Positions 9,311 to 16,256 of a stretch of 46,698 bases of DNA are shown here, one piece after another (positions within the stretch are counted from its first letter, which is position 1; every line of letters starts with the position of its first letter). The translations under genes were made by a program, and so were the position numbers. The stretch spans positions 1 through 46,698 of the forward strand of contig QBZG01000009.1 of NCBI GenBank assembly GCA_003282435.1. Direction: 5' to 3'. Below the pieces are notes generated by a model. The model made no database searches, was not told the DNA's origin, and saw nothing but the letters and a program-made list of their open reading frames with translations. The stretch comes from SAR116 cluster bacterium AG-335-B03. GTDB taxonomy: Bacteria; Pseudomonadota; Alphaproteobacteria; Puniceispirillales; Marisalimonadaceae.

Positions 9311-9838
9311 TTAATCATTTTTAAGTTTAATAATATTATATTCTTTTTGATTAGCACTTTTGTAAAGTGGAACGTTTGCTAATATATCAAAATTAACTTT
9401 AATTTCTGACTGATTTTTCAATTTGTTAGCACTTTGACTATCTATAAATCCTAACTCAATATCTTTTTTTTCTAATGCAGCCAATAAACTTACAACACTC
9501 AAAAAATAAGTGGTTTTGAAATAGTTACCAAAATGTGCAGAATAAGCAGATTGAATTTCATCATCATTTCCTGCGACTCCAATTTTAAGAACCTTTTGCA
9601 TTGACAAATTAGATGAGATAATTTGGCGCCATACTTTTTCAACTAGAAACTTGTCTAAACCCAAATTAACTAATTTTTTGATTAATTCTTCTTCTCTTTT
9701 AGGATCAAAAGGGAAGCCACCTTTTTTTGCGTTCATTATCTTTGAGGCTAAAGATTGTCTTTCTTTTATTAATTGGCATAAATTAGCATCAATTTTGTCA
9801 ATCTTTGATCTAAGATCATCTAAATCAGTTTCACTCAT
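9311..9838 (-). CDS. Chorismate mutase (AroQ type) with short C-terminal extension
   Basis: Residues 4 to about 85 are an AroQ helical chorismate mutase: LDDLRSKIDKIDANLCQLI, then the catalytic-helix residues R, K and the FDPKREEELI segment. It makes prephenate for the two genes downstream. The tail (about 95-175) begins LKIGVAGNDDEIQSAYSAHFG and includes a DIELGFID segment. It weakly resembles the start of a prephenate dehydratase domain but is too short to be complete. At 175 residues it is shorter than the roughly 280-residue relatives I recall from this operon. AAGGA lies 6 bases before the ATG. Confidence 0.85.
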   Translation of the reverse strand: MSETDLDDLRSKIDKIDANLCQLIKERQSLASKIMNAKKGGFPFDPKREEELIKKLVNLGLDKFLVEKVWRQIISSNLSMQKVLKIGVAGNDDEIQSAYSAHFGNYFKTTYFLSVVSLLAALEKKDIELGFIDSQSANKLKNQSEIKVNFDILANVPLYKSANQKEYNIIKLKND

Positions 9839-9895
9839 ATTAATCCTTTAATATTTATTGATATATATATACTTTAATAAAATAAAATAAACTTT

Positions 9896-9926
9896 TTGAT
9901 TATACTAATAAGTGAAATAATATAAT
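9896..9926 (+). promoter_or_regulatory. Possible promoter for gloB
   Basis: A perfect -10 TATAAT lies at 9921-9926, with TTGATT at 9896-9901 as a -35 candidate. The 19-base spacer is longer than ideal. It sits in the 120-130 base AT-rich gap between the divergent chorismate mutase and gloB genes. In DNA this AT-rich such matches arise by chance, so this is tentative. Confidence 0.28.
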
Positions 9927-9970
9927 TTAATATATTAAGTTCTCGAATATTTTAATTTATGTGGGTAAAA

Positions 9971-10735
9971 ATGCTTGAAATCAACATAATTAATGCTTTT
10001 TCAAATAATTATATCTATTTAATACGAAATGAAGCAAAAAACATTACAAGTGTAGTTGATCCTGGAGAATCAACTCCTGTAATAAAGTTTTTAAATGCTA
10101 GAGGTTGGAATTTAGATGAAATAGTAAATACTCATCACCATCATGATCATATTGGAGGTAATACTGAACTTTTAGAAATTTACAAATCAAAGTTAATAGC
10201 ACCTATATATGATCAAAATCGTATTTCTAACATTGACGTTTTAGTTTCAGATAACGAATTTATTAATGTCGCAGGAGTAAAAACGAAAGTTATTCATACC
10301 CCCGGTCATACACTAGGTCATGTTTGTTTTTATATGGAAGACGAAAAATGTTTATTTTCTGGTGATACAATGTTTTATCTTGGTTGTGGAAGAGTTTTTG
10401 AGGGTACTATGGATCAAATGTGGTCAAGCCTACTAAAACTTAGATTTTTACCTAATGATACATTAGTATATTGCGGCCATGAATATACATCTTCAAATGC
10501 AAAATTTGCCAAACACATTGATCCTAATAATAAATTGTTAGATGACGCCATCGTAGAAATAAATAATAAACGAGAAAAAGGCTTGCGAACAATTCCTTTT
10601 GAATTAGGTGCTGAAAAAAAAATTAACCCTTTTTTGAGGGCGGATGACCAAAAATTTATAGATTCTATTAATTTAAAAACAAGTAAACCTGAAAAGTTTT
10701 TTAGCACCATGAGGTTGAAGAAGGATAACTTTTAA
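9971..10735 (+). CDS. gloB: Hydroxyacylglutathione hydrolase (glyoxalase II)
   Basis: Hydrolyses S-lactoylglutathione to lactate and glutathione, completing methylglyoxal detoxification. Metallo-beta-lactamase fold with the metal motif THHHHDH at residues 54-60, HTPGHTLGH, the GDTMFYLGCGR segment with the bridging Asp, and CGHEYT. The C-terminal GloB substrate domain includes NPFLRADD. I prefer ATG 9971 (MLEINIINAFSNNYIYLI) because conservation begins there; an in-frame ATG at 9959 would add four residues. Its 3' end overlaps folB by 4 bases (convergent). Confidence 0.93.
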   Translation: MLEINIINAFSNNYIYLIRNEAKNITSVVDPGESTPVIKFLNARGWNLDEIVNTHHHHDHIGGNTELLEIYKSKLIAPIYDQNRISNIDVLVSDNEFINVAGVKTKVIHTPGHTLGHVCFYMEDEKCLFSGDTMFYLGCGRVFEGTMDQMWSSLLKLRFLPNDTLVYCGHEYTSSNAKFAKHIDPNNKLLDDAIVEINNKREKGLRTIPFELGAEKKINPFLRADDQKFIDSINLKTSKPEKFFSTMRLKKDNF

Positions 10736-11100
10736 ATACTAGATAATTCATACGCAACTTCACAATTATCAAAGATGTCTGGTTTGGATATATTTACCTT
10801 TACTCCAAGGACGAATTTATTTTTTGAAATAGTGCTGTGTATTTTCTTAGTTAAAATCTCAAGTAAATCAAAGTGTTTACTCTCAACTACATCAGTTACG
10901 CATTTTCTAAACTGACTATAATCTTGGGTTTGTTGCAAATTGTCACTTTGAGGTTCTGTATCATTAGTAAGTAATATTTCTAAGTTGACTATTATTTTTT
11001 GTTTATTTTTTTTTTCTTGTTCATACACACCAATTGAAGCAATAAGGTTCAAGTTATTTATAAATATTTTTCTTTTTCTAATTTTCATTTTGTAATCCAT
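10732..11100 (-). CDS. folB: Dihydroneopterin aldolase
   Basis: Cleaves 7,8-dihydroneopterin to 6-hydroxymethyl-dihydropterin in folate synthesis. The conserved GVYEQEK with the substrate-binding Glu is near residues 24-30, a QKIIVNLEI strand follows, and the late VNISKPDIF segment carries the catalytic Lys. The true start is ATG 11100, one base after the SDR stop codon, giving 122 residues. The frame stays open upstream to 11151, but that part lies inside the SDR gene. Last gene of a four-gene operon. Confidence 0.88.
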   Translation of the reverse strand: MDYKMKIRKRKIFINNLNLIASIGVYEQEKKNKQKIIVNLEILLTNDTEPQSDNLQQTQDYSQFRKCVTDVVESKHFDLLEILTKKIHSTISKNKFVLGVKVNISKPDIFDNCEVAYELSSI

Positions 11101-11101
11101 A

Positions 11102-11875
11102 TTATAAACCAACATCCCTTCTAGGTGGAGCAAGATGTGCTCCTCCATCAAGTAAGGTTACGTGTCCAGTCATTGATTTAGAATGAATTATAAGTTGAAT
11201 AGTATTTAAAATTTCTTCAACGGTGGACGATGACTTTAACAAATTTTTCATATGTGATTTTTTAAATGCCTTTTCATCCTGTCCTGGGGCTAATAATGTA
11301 ATGCCAGGAGCTATACCGTTTACTCTTAAACAAGTTGAATATGACAGGGCAGACATTTTTGTGAGACCATACATTGCTTGTTTTGACAACGTATAAGTAT
11401 AATAATCTGGATTAAGTCCAAAAATTTTTGCGTCAATTATATTAATAACAAAACCTTGTGCATTCTTGTTCTTTTTTTTTAAGTTTGAGGTATATTTAGC
11501 TAGAGCCTGAGTCAAAATTGTTGGTGCAGTAAAATTTACTGACATGTGATTGTAAAGTGATGCACTATCAAAATTAACACCATCATCATAATTGAAATAG
11601 CCAGCATTGTTTATTAATCCAGACCAGATTAAATCCTGTTCTTCTAGATCTTTAATCAATTTATTAATATCTGAAGTAATTGTTAGATCGGCTTGATGTA
11701 ATGTTACTTTGCCTCCCATTTTCAATAGTTCATCTACAGTCTCTTCTGCTAATTGTTTTGATTTATTATAATGAACAGCTACACCCCACCCTTCTCTAAC
11801 TAAATGATGCGCTATTAATTTTCCTAATCTTTTTGCGGATGCAGTAACTAAAATTGTTTTATTTTTTTTTGTCAA
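11102..11875 (-). CDS. SDR oxidoreductase, probable pteridine reductase (FolM/PTR1-like)
   Basis: Short-chain dehydrogenase of 257 residues with the NADP-binding motif TASAKRLG at 11-18 and INNAGYF at 88-94. The catalytic residues appear as Asp148 (INIIDAK), Tyr161 and Lys165. Asp in place of the usual SDR serine, 13 residues before Tyr, matches the Asp-Tyr-Lys triad of pteridine reductases such as PTR1 and FolM. The immediately following folB gene supports a pterin role. Likely reaction: NADPH reduction of dihydropterin or dihydrofolate to the tetrahydro form. It follows the ABC ATPase gene after 2 bases. Confidence 0.8.
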   Translation of the reverse strand: MTKKNKTILVTASAKRLGKLIAHHLVREGWGVAVHYNKSKQLAEETVDELLKMGGKVTLHQADLTITSDINKLIKDLEEQDLIWSGLINNAGYFNYDDGVNFDSASLYNHMSVNFTAPTILTQALAKYTSNLKKKNKNAQGFVINIIDAKIFGLNPDYYTYTLSKQAMYGLTKMSALSYSTCLRVNGIAPGITLLAPGQDEKAFKKSHMKNLLKSSSTVEEILNTIQLIIHSKSMTGHVTLLDGGAHLAPPRRDVGL

Positions 11876-11877
11876 AG

Positions 11878-12675
11878 TTAAGTTTCCTTTTGTAATGCTT
11901 GGTATGACGTATCTCTTATTGATTTTAAATATTTATGAAAACATTTGTCTTCTAATGATTTTCTAAGCCCTAATTTTTGCCAAGACTCAGAGGTTTTACT
12001 TTTAGGCGGAATAAAACTTTTAATAACATTTATAGGAGCCAATCCTGTGACTAGAACTTCATCACTTAGCAATGCTGCTTCTTCAATAGAGTGTGTGACC
12101 ATAATGACCGTAACAGCTTCTTTTTTAATGATTGAGATAAGTTCTGTTGATATAATTTCTCTACTTAGATTATCCAAAGCTGCAAATGGTTCATCTAAGA
12201 GTAATAGTTTGGGATTAAATAATAATGCTCTTGCAATTGCTACTCTTTGTAACAACCCGCCGGATAATTGATAAGGGTAGAATTTTGTATATTCTTGCAA
12301 ACCTACATCTTTAATAATCTTATCAATTTTATTAAATTTTTTATTTGTTTTATTTATATTTCCTAACTCAATATTCTGGTAAACATTCAACCAAGGCATA
12401 AGAGCAGCACTTTGCTGTACTAAACTGATATCAATTGATTTTTTTTTAATTATTTCGTTTTCGAATCTAATTTCACCTTTTTTACATTTAGTAATACCAG
12501 AAATTAATTTTAGCAAAGATGTTTTTCCTGACCCAGAAGGACCTATAATACTTGTAAATTTTCCTTTTTTGATTTTATAACTAAAGTTATTTAAAATTTT
12601 ATTTGTATTAAGTTTATCATCGTAAGAAAAACAAACCTTTTGGAAACTTAAATCATCAATTGAGTAACTCTTCAT
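11878..12675 (-). CDS. ABC transporter ATP-binding protein, nitrate/taurine-type family, without nearby permease
   Basis: A 265-residue ABC ATPase. Walker A GPSGSGKTS is at 45-53, Q-loop VQQSAALMPW near 86-95, signature LSGGLLQRVAIARA at 137-150, Walker B LLLLDEP at 157-163, and the switch histidine at 195 (MVTHSIEEA). The ALMPWLNVYQNIELG region and overall size resemble the SsuB/TauB/ThiZ group of importers. No permease or solute-binding protein is in the window, so its partners are encoded elsewhere. It sits in an operon with a HAD hydrolase, a pterin reductase and folB, with gaps of only 2-3 bases. The substrate is unknown. Confidence 0.88.
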   Translation of the reverse strand: MKSYSIDDLSFQKVCFSYDDKLNTNKILNNFSYKIKKGKFTSIIGPSGSGKTSLLKLISGITKCKKGEIRFENEIIKKKSIDISLVQQSAALMPWLNVYQNIELGNINKTNKKFNKIDKIIKDVGLQEYTKFYPYQLSGGLLQRVAIARALLFNPKLLLLDEPFAALDNLSREIISTELISIIKKEAVTVIMVTHSIEEAALLSDEVLVTGLAPINVIKSFIPPKSKTSESWQKLGLRKSLEDKCFHKYLKSIRDTSYQALQKET

Positions 12676-12678
12676 TGA

Positions 12679-13674
12679 TTAGGGACTTTCGACAATATAA
12701 TCAGGAATAATATTTGTACGTTTTATCATTTTCCCAACATTCACATTTTTAAGTAAGCCATGTTTAGTCATTAAAATTGATTTTAAACCAAAACTGTTTG
12801 CGCCTAATATATCAGTATGCAGGGTGTCTCCAACCATACCAATTTTAGACAAAGGTATGTGCCTGCCTGACAATTCATTAATTCTATTCATAGCAAGTTC
12901 AAAAATTGTTGGAAAAGGTTTACCTAACCAAAATGGAAGATGAATTCCATTTTTAATTAGGTGTGACACATAATATGCAGGCTCTATACTAAACTTTTCT
13001 TCGTGAGGAGCAACCAAGTCTGGATTAGCAACAAATAATGGTCTAGGATTTTCTTTTAATGAATTAAATAATAACTCTTGCCATACAGTATCCCAATGGA
13101 GGGTGCCTAATAAAATAAATGAGTTCACTTCCTCAAACATTGAATAATCTTGTTCAAGTGGAACACAATTTAGATTGGGTATATTGAAGTCATCCCCTAT
13201 ATTGCCCATAACACCCAAAGGTCCTTCTGGCTGATTATATGATAGGAATATTTCGGCGGCTTCTCTGCTCGAGATTATTTCTTCATCTGAAAACTCTAAA
13301 CCTAAGGAAGAAAGTTGCTCTTGTTTTTTATATGAATTATTACTTGCACCATTTGTTACTACTAAAAGCGTAATGTTTTTTTCTCGAGCTATATTTAACG
13401 TTTTAACAATTCCAGGTGTCAATGTAGCGCCAGCATTTAAAACTCCAAACGCATCAAGTAACAATGCCTCAAATTCATCTAAAATATTTTTTAATTTTGG
13501 AGCTACAGTTGTATTATGACTATTTTCCTGATAATTAGGAAAAAAATTACGCATACCTTCGTAAACATTTATTACATTTTCTGCGTTCATATTCTTCACA
13601 GATGGCATTTCAAAATTCTCTTCAAATTTAAATTTTTCTAAAACAAACTCTGATTTTACAAAAAAATTATCCAT
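12679..13674 (-). CDS. HAD-superfamily class IIA hydrolase (NagD-like, TIGR01459 group)
   Basis: Probable phosphatase of 331 residues. HAD motif I is DAFGVLNAG with nucleophile Asp74; the usual second Asp is replaced by Phe, as aromatic residues are in this subgroup. Motif II is VVTNGAS, motif III GKPFPTIFELAM, and motif IV MVGDTLHTDILGANS. The substrate is unknown. About 50 N-terminal residues precede the part I recognise; an internal Met23 start would shorten it. First gene of a leftward operon ending in folB, and divergent from the next gene across 46 bases. Confidence 0.82.
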   Translation of the reverse strand: MDNFFVKSEFVLEKFKFEENFEMPSVKNMNAENVINVYEGMRNFFPNYQENSHNTTVAPKLKNILDEFEALLLDAFGVLNAGATLTPGIVKTLNIAREKNITLLVVTNGASNNSYKKQEQLSSLGLEFSDEEIISSREAAEIFLSYNQPEGPLGVMGNIGDDFNIPNLNCVPLEQDYSMFEEVNSFILLGTLHWDTVWQELLFNSLKENPRPLFVANPDLVAPHEEKFSIEPAYYVSHLIKNGIHLPFWLGKPFPTIFELAMNRINELSGRHIPLSKIGMVGDTLHTDILGANSFGLKSILMTKHGLLKNVNVGKMIKRTNIIPDYIVESP

Positions 13675-13720
13675 ATTATGTGTTAATCCTATAAGATACT
13701 ATTTTAATGAAAGGACCCAA

Positions 13721-14665
13721 ATGTCGAAAAAAATCCTAATTATTGGATCAGGAATAGCAGGAATATCTTCATCATTAAAGTTAAAATCTTTTGGTTTTGA
13801 GTCAACTATAATTGATAAGGGTAGTTTTATAGGAGGAAGAATAGGAACTAGAAACATTGAAAGTGAAGATAATTCAAATTATTTTTTTCATGGTGCACAA
13901 TTTTTTACTGCAAAATCAGATAATTTCAAAAAAGTTATCCAAAATGGAATAAACAAAGGATATATCAAAGAATATGGAAATTTTTCGCCTCCAAGATATA
14001 GGGGTTTTAAATCTATGAGAGATTTTCTAATAAATCTATCCCAAAATCTAAGTATTACTCAAAATGTCAAAGTTACCGATTTAAAACCTCATAATAATAA
14101 GATAAGTGTCCTTGACGACAAAAACAATATTTGGGAAACATACGATGCTGTAATATCAACTCTTCCAGCACCTCAAAATTTAGACTTAATGAAAAAATTC
14201 CCAATATTGAAAGAAACGCTTAAGACTTCTTCTTACGATGCATGCATTTCACTAATGTTTTTCTTTGATAAGAAACCTAAAAATATCCCATATTTTTTTG
14301 ATTATTATAATGAACAGGGTATTTTAAGTTGGATGGCTGCTGGGAGTGATTTGCGTTTTTGGACAGCACACACTAAAGGAGATTTTTCAAATAAAAATAT
14401 AAATAAAGATAAAATATTACTTAAAGATAAAATTTTCCAAGAAGTAGAGAAATCTATTTATCAACTAGAACCAACTATAAAAATTAATTTTCATAGTTTA
14501 CATATTTGGAAATATGCTAAGGTAACAAATGTTTGTTCAGGACCTCAAATTGATCCAAAACTTCCTATTGTAGTCGCTGGTGATTTTATGGAGGGAGCGA
14601 ATATTGAGTCGGCCTTTTCTTCTGGAGAAAAAGCTGCAGAATTAATTTTTGAAAGGCTTAATTGA
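13721..14665 (+). CDS. FAD-dependent amine oxidase-like protein (renalase-like)
   Basis: A 314-residue flavoprotein. The N-terminal dinucleotide motif IIGSGIAGISSSLKL (6-20) is followed by GGRIGTR, and the C-terminal FAD motif is VVAGDFMEGANIESAFSSGEKAA. The layout matches small NAD(P)/FAD-dependent amine oxidase or renalase-like proteins common in marine bacteria. The substrate is unknown. AAAGGA (around 13709-13714) gives a good Shine-Dalgarno. The rhodanese gene starts 34 bases after its stop. Confidence 0.78.
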   Translation: MSKKILIIGSGIAGISSSLKLKSFGFESTIIDKGSFIGGRIGTRNIESEDNSNYFFHGAQFFTAKSDNFKKVIQNGINKGYIKEYGNFSPPRYRGFKSMRDFLINLSQNLSITQNVKVTDLKPHNNKISVLDDKNNIWETYDAVISTLPAPQNLDLMKKFPILKETLKTSSYDACISLMFFFDKKPKNIPYFFDYYNEQGILSWMAAGSDLRFWTAHTKGDFSNKNINKDKILLKDKIFQEVEKSIYQLEPTIKINFHSLHIWKYAKVTNVCSGPQIDPKLPIVVAGDFMEGANIESAFSSGEKAAELIFERLN

Positions 14666-14699
14666 TTTAATTAATTTTGTGTAATCTGGAAAATAAAAA

Positions 14700-15056
14700 A
14701 TGATAAATCTTAAAAATTCTGTTTTCAAACTTGTCGAAATTGCAAAAATCAAAATTAATTGTGTTAAAACAGAAGATGCTATCAAAATACGCACTGATAA
14801 AATGAATATGTTCGTAGACATAAGAGATATTAGAGAAATCTCAAAAGATGGTCGAATTTTAGGGTATAAAAACGTAACAAACGTCATCTTAGAATTTTGG
14901 ATAGCTATTAAAGATCTTTATCAGAAAAAGTTTCTTAATGAAAGTTTTAACTTTACACTTTATTGCGCCTCAGATTGGCGTTCAGCTCTTGCTACTCTTA
15001 TAGCTAATAGTATTGGTCTATTAAATATACCTAACCAAAAGGGTGGCTATGAATAG
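14700..15056 (+). CDS. Rhodanese-like protein with frameshifted C-terminus
   Basis: Single rhodanese domain. Motifs are VDIRDIREISKDGRILGY (39-56), LEFWIAIKDLYQKKF and the active-site loop YCASDWRSA with Cys89, followed by a glycine pair (GGYE, 115-118). The frame stops at TAG 15054-15056, right after GGYE. Related proteins continue with GGF-x-x-W and about ten more residues. Skipping one T (15054) continues in the +1 frame as RWLELNDPLEEAR and ends at TAA 15094-15096. That tail is just what the family predicts, so there is an extra base, a sequencing error, or a frameshifting site. The catalytic cysteine is present, so the truncated protein may still fold. Sulfur transferase substrate unknown. 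Confidence 0.75.
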   Translation: MINLKNSVFKLVEIAKIKINCVKTEDAIKIRTDKMNMFVDIRDIREISKDGRILGYKNVTNVILEFWIAIKDLYQKKFLNESFNFTLYCASDWRSALATLIANSIGLLNIPNQKGGYE

Positions 15057-15130
15057 ATGGCTTGAACTAAATGATCCATTAGAAGAAGCTAGATAATATG
15101 CTTTAACCTATTTTTATCAAAGAGAATAAA

Positions 15131-15994
15131 ATTTTTAATATTATACCACTAATTTTTGTTTTCCTTTGGTCTTCAGCATTTATTACTAGCAAAATTATAG
15201 TTGACAATTCAAGCCCTTTTATGGCTCTTTCATTCAGGTTTAGTATTGTTGCGTTCTTTTTTTTCTTATTTTTTATTTTTTTTTCAAACAATAAAAAAAT
15301 TTCCTTAAAAGCCTTTAAAGATGCATCTATAAGTGGTTTATTATTTCATGGATTTTATTTAGGTGGTGTTTTTTATGCCCTTTCAAAAGGAATATCAGCT
15401 ACACTAATAGCTCTAATAGTTTCTTTACAACCAATTTTAACATCTATTCTTGCGAAAATTTTTTTGAATGAGACTTTATCTAAGTTTCAGTGGTTGGGCA
15501 TTTGTGTCGGATTTTTTGGAGCATTAATTATAATTACCTCTGACATAATAGAAGGCCTAACTATTTTTGCATTTTTTGCTGGGTTGATTGGTTTAACTGC
15601 TTCATCTCTTGGCATAATATGGCAAAAGAAAATAGGATCTGATTTGCCACTTTTAGGAAATAATTTTTTACAAGCTTCAAGTGCCTCAATCTTTCACCTT
15701 TTTCTTGCACTTTGTTTTGAAGATTACTTCATAAACTTTTCAAATAAGTTTATTATAGCTATGTCATGGCAAATATTTGCAGTTTCACTTGGAGCTTTCT
15801 TGATACTGATGTGGTTGCTAAAACACAATAAAGCTAATCAAACATCTACTTTATTTTTTTTAGTTCCTCCTGTTTCAGCCTTAATGGCATTTATAATACT
15901 AAACGAACAATTTTCTTATTGTGATCTAATTGGTTTATCTCTTTCGTGTGTTGGCGTTTTTATAGTAACAAGGTCCCAAGAAAAAATTTCATAA
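15131..15994 (+). CDS. DMT-superfamily (EamA) transporter with no standard start codon
   Basis: Inner-membrane protein with two EamA repeats and about ten helices. Motifs include FLWSSAFITSKI in helix 1, SLQPILTSILAKIFLNE at the end of repeat 1, and LVPPVSALMAFIILNEQF in repeat 2. The first ATG is at 15221, but the frame is open from 15107, and 15131-15220 encodes an intact, family-like first helix. No ATG, GTG or TTG lies in 15107-15220. The ATT at 15131, with AGAG 6 bases upstream, is one possible rare start. An ATG at 15098 in frame is followed by CTT and then TAA (15104-15106). Either the start is unusual or one base is wrong. Substrate unknown. Confidence 0.75.
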   Translation: MFNIIPLIFVFLWSSAFITSKIIVDNSSPFMALSFRFSIVAFFFFLFFIFFSNNKKISLKAFKDASISGLLFHGFYLGGVFYALSKGISATLIALIVSLQPILTSILAKIFLNETLSKFQWLGICVGFFGALIIITSDIIEGLTIFAFFAGLIGLTASSLGIIWQKKIGSDLPLLGNNFLQASSASIFHLFLALCFEDYFINFSNKFIIAMSWQIFAVSLGAFLILMWLLKHNKANQTSTLFFLVPPVSALMAFIILNEQFSYCDLIGLSLSCVGVFIVTRSQEKIS

Positions 15995-16051
15995 TATAAA
16001 TTATATTGTCTTTTTTTTATTAATTGTTATGTTTTAGATATCAAAGTCTTT

Positions 16052-16218
16052 TTGTGTGAGAGCGTTTTTTTAAACCACCGAAGGAGCAACCACCCCGGAA
16101 ACTCTCAGGTACCCGAAACATAAAAAGTTGATAATCTGGAGAGCGATGAATTTTTTCATCCACCGAAGGGGTAAGCCAATTTTTTGGTCAATCTTTCAGG
16201 TTCCGTGACAGATGGGGT
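16052..16218 (+). promoter_or_regulatory. Tandem glycine riboswitch
   Basis: Two glycine aptamers in series. Aptamer 1 (about 16054-16121) has GAGAGCG, CACCGAAGGAGCAA and ACTCTCAGGTACCCGAAACA. After a short linker, aptamer 2 (about 16136-16216) has GGAGAGCG, CACCGAAGGGGTAAGCC, CTTTCAGG and GACAGATGGGG. These blocks match the glycine riboswitch consensus in order and spacing. A weak promoter (TTGTCT 16006, TATGTT 16028) would start transcription just before it. It lies 40 bases upstream of the DadA-like gene, which it should control. Confidence 0.95.
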
Positions 16219-16252
16219 AAATTGTATTTTACAATAAATTTGTTACGGAGTT
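16199..16252 (+). promoter_or_regulatory. Predicted ribosome-binding-site sequestering helix of the glycine riboswitch
   Basis: TTCCGTGACA (16201-16210), part of the conserved 3' strand of aptamer 2, can pair continuously with TGTTACGGAG (16241-16250), which holds the CGGAG Shine-Dalgarno of dadA. That is ten pairs with two G-U wobbles. The loop between contains a second hairpin, ATTGTA-TTT-TACAAT (16221-16235, one base either side). Forming the aptamer would use up the first strand, so glycine binding should free the ribosome binding site (an ON switch acting on translation). Pairing is read directly; the mechanism is inference. Confidence 0.55.
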
Positions 16253-16256
16253 TCTT

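Noticed and set aside
15054-15106. Stop-codon reassignment as an explanation for the rhodanese TAG and the EamA TAA
   Set aside because: The rhodanese needs a frame change, not read-through, and TAG, TAA and TGA all end well-defined genes throughout the window.
15990-16019. AATATA-AAT-TATATT followed by eight T after the EamA gene, as a terminator
   Set aside because: The stem is six A-T pairs only, too weak to call with confidence in this composition, though it may assist termination before the riboswitch.
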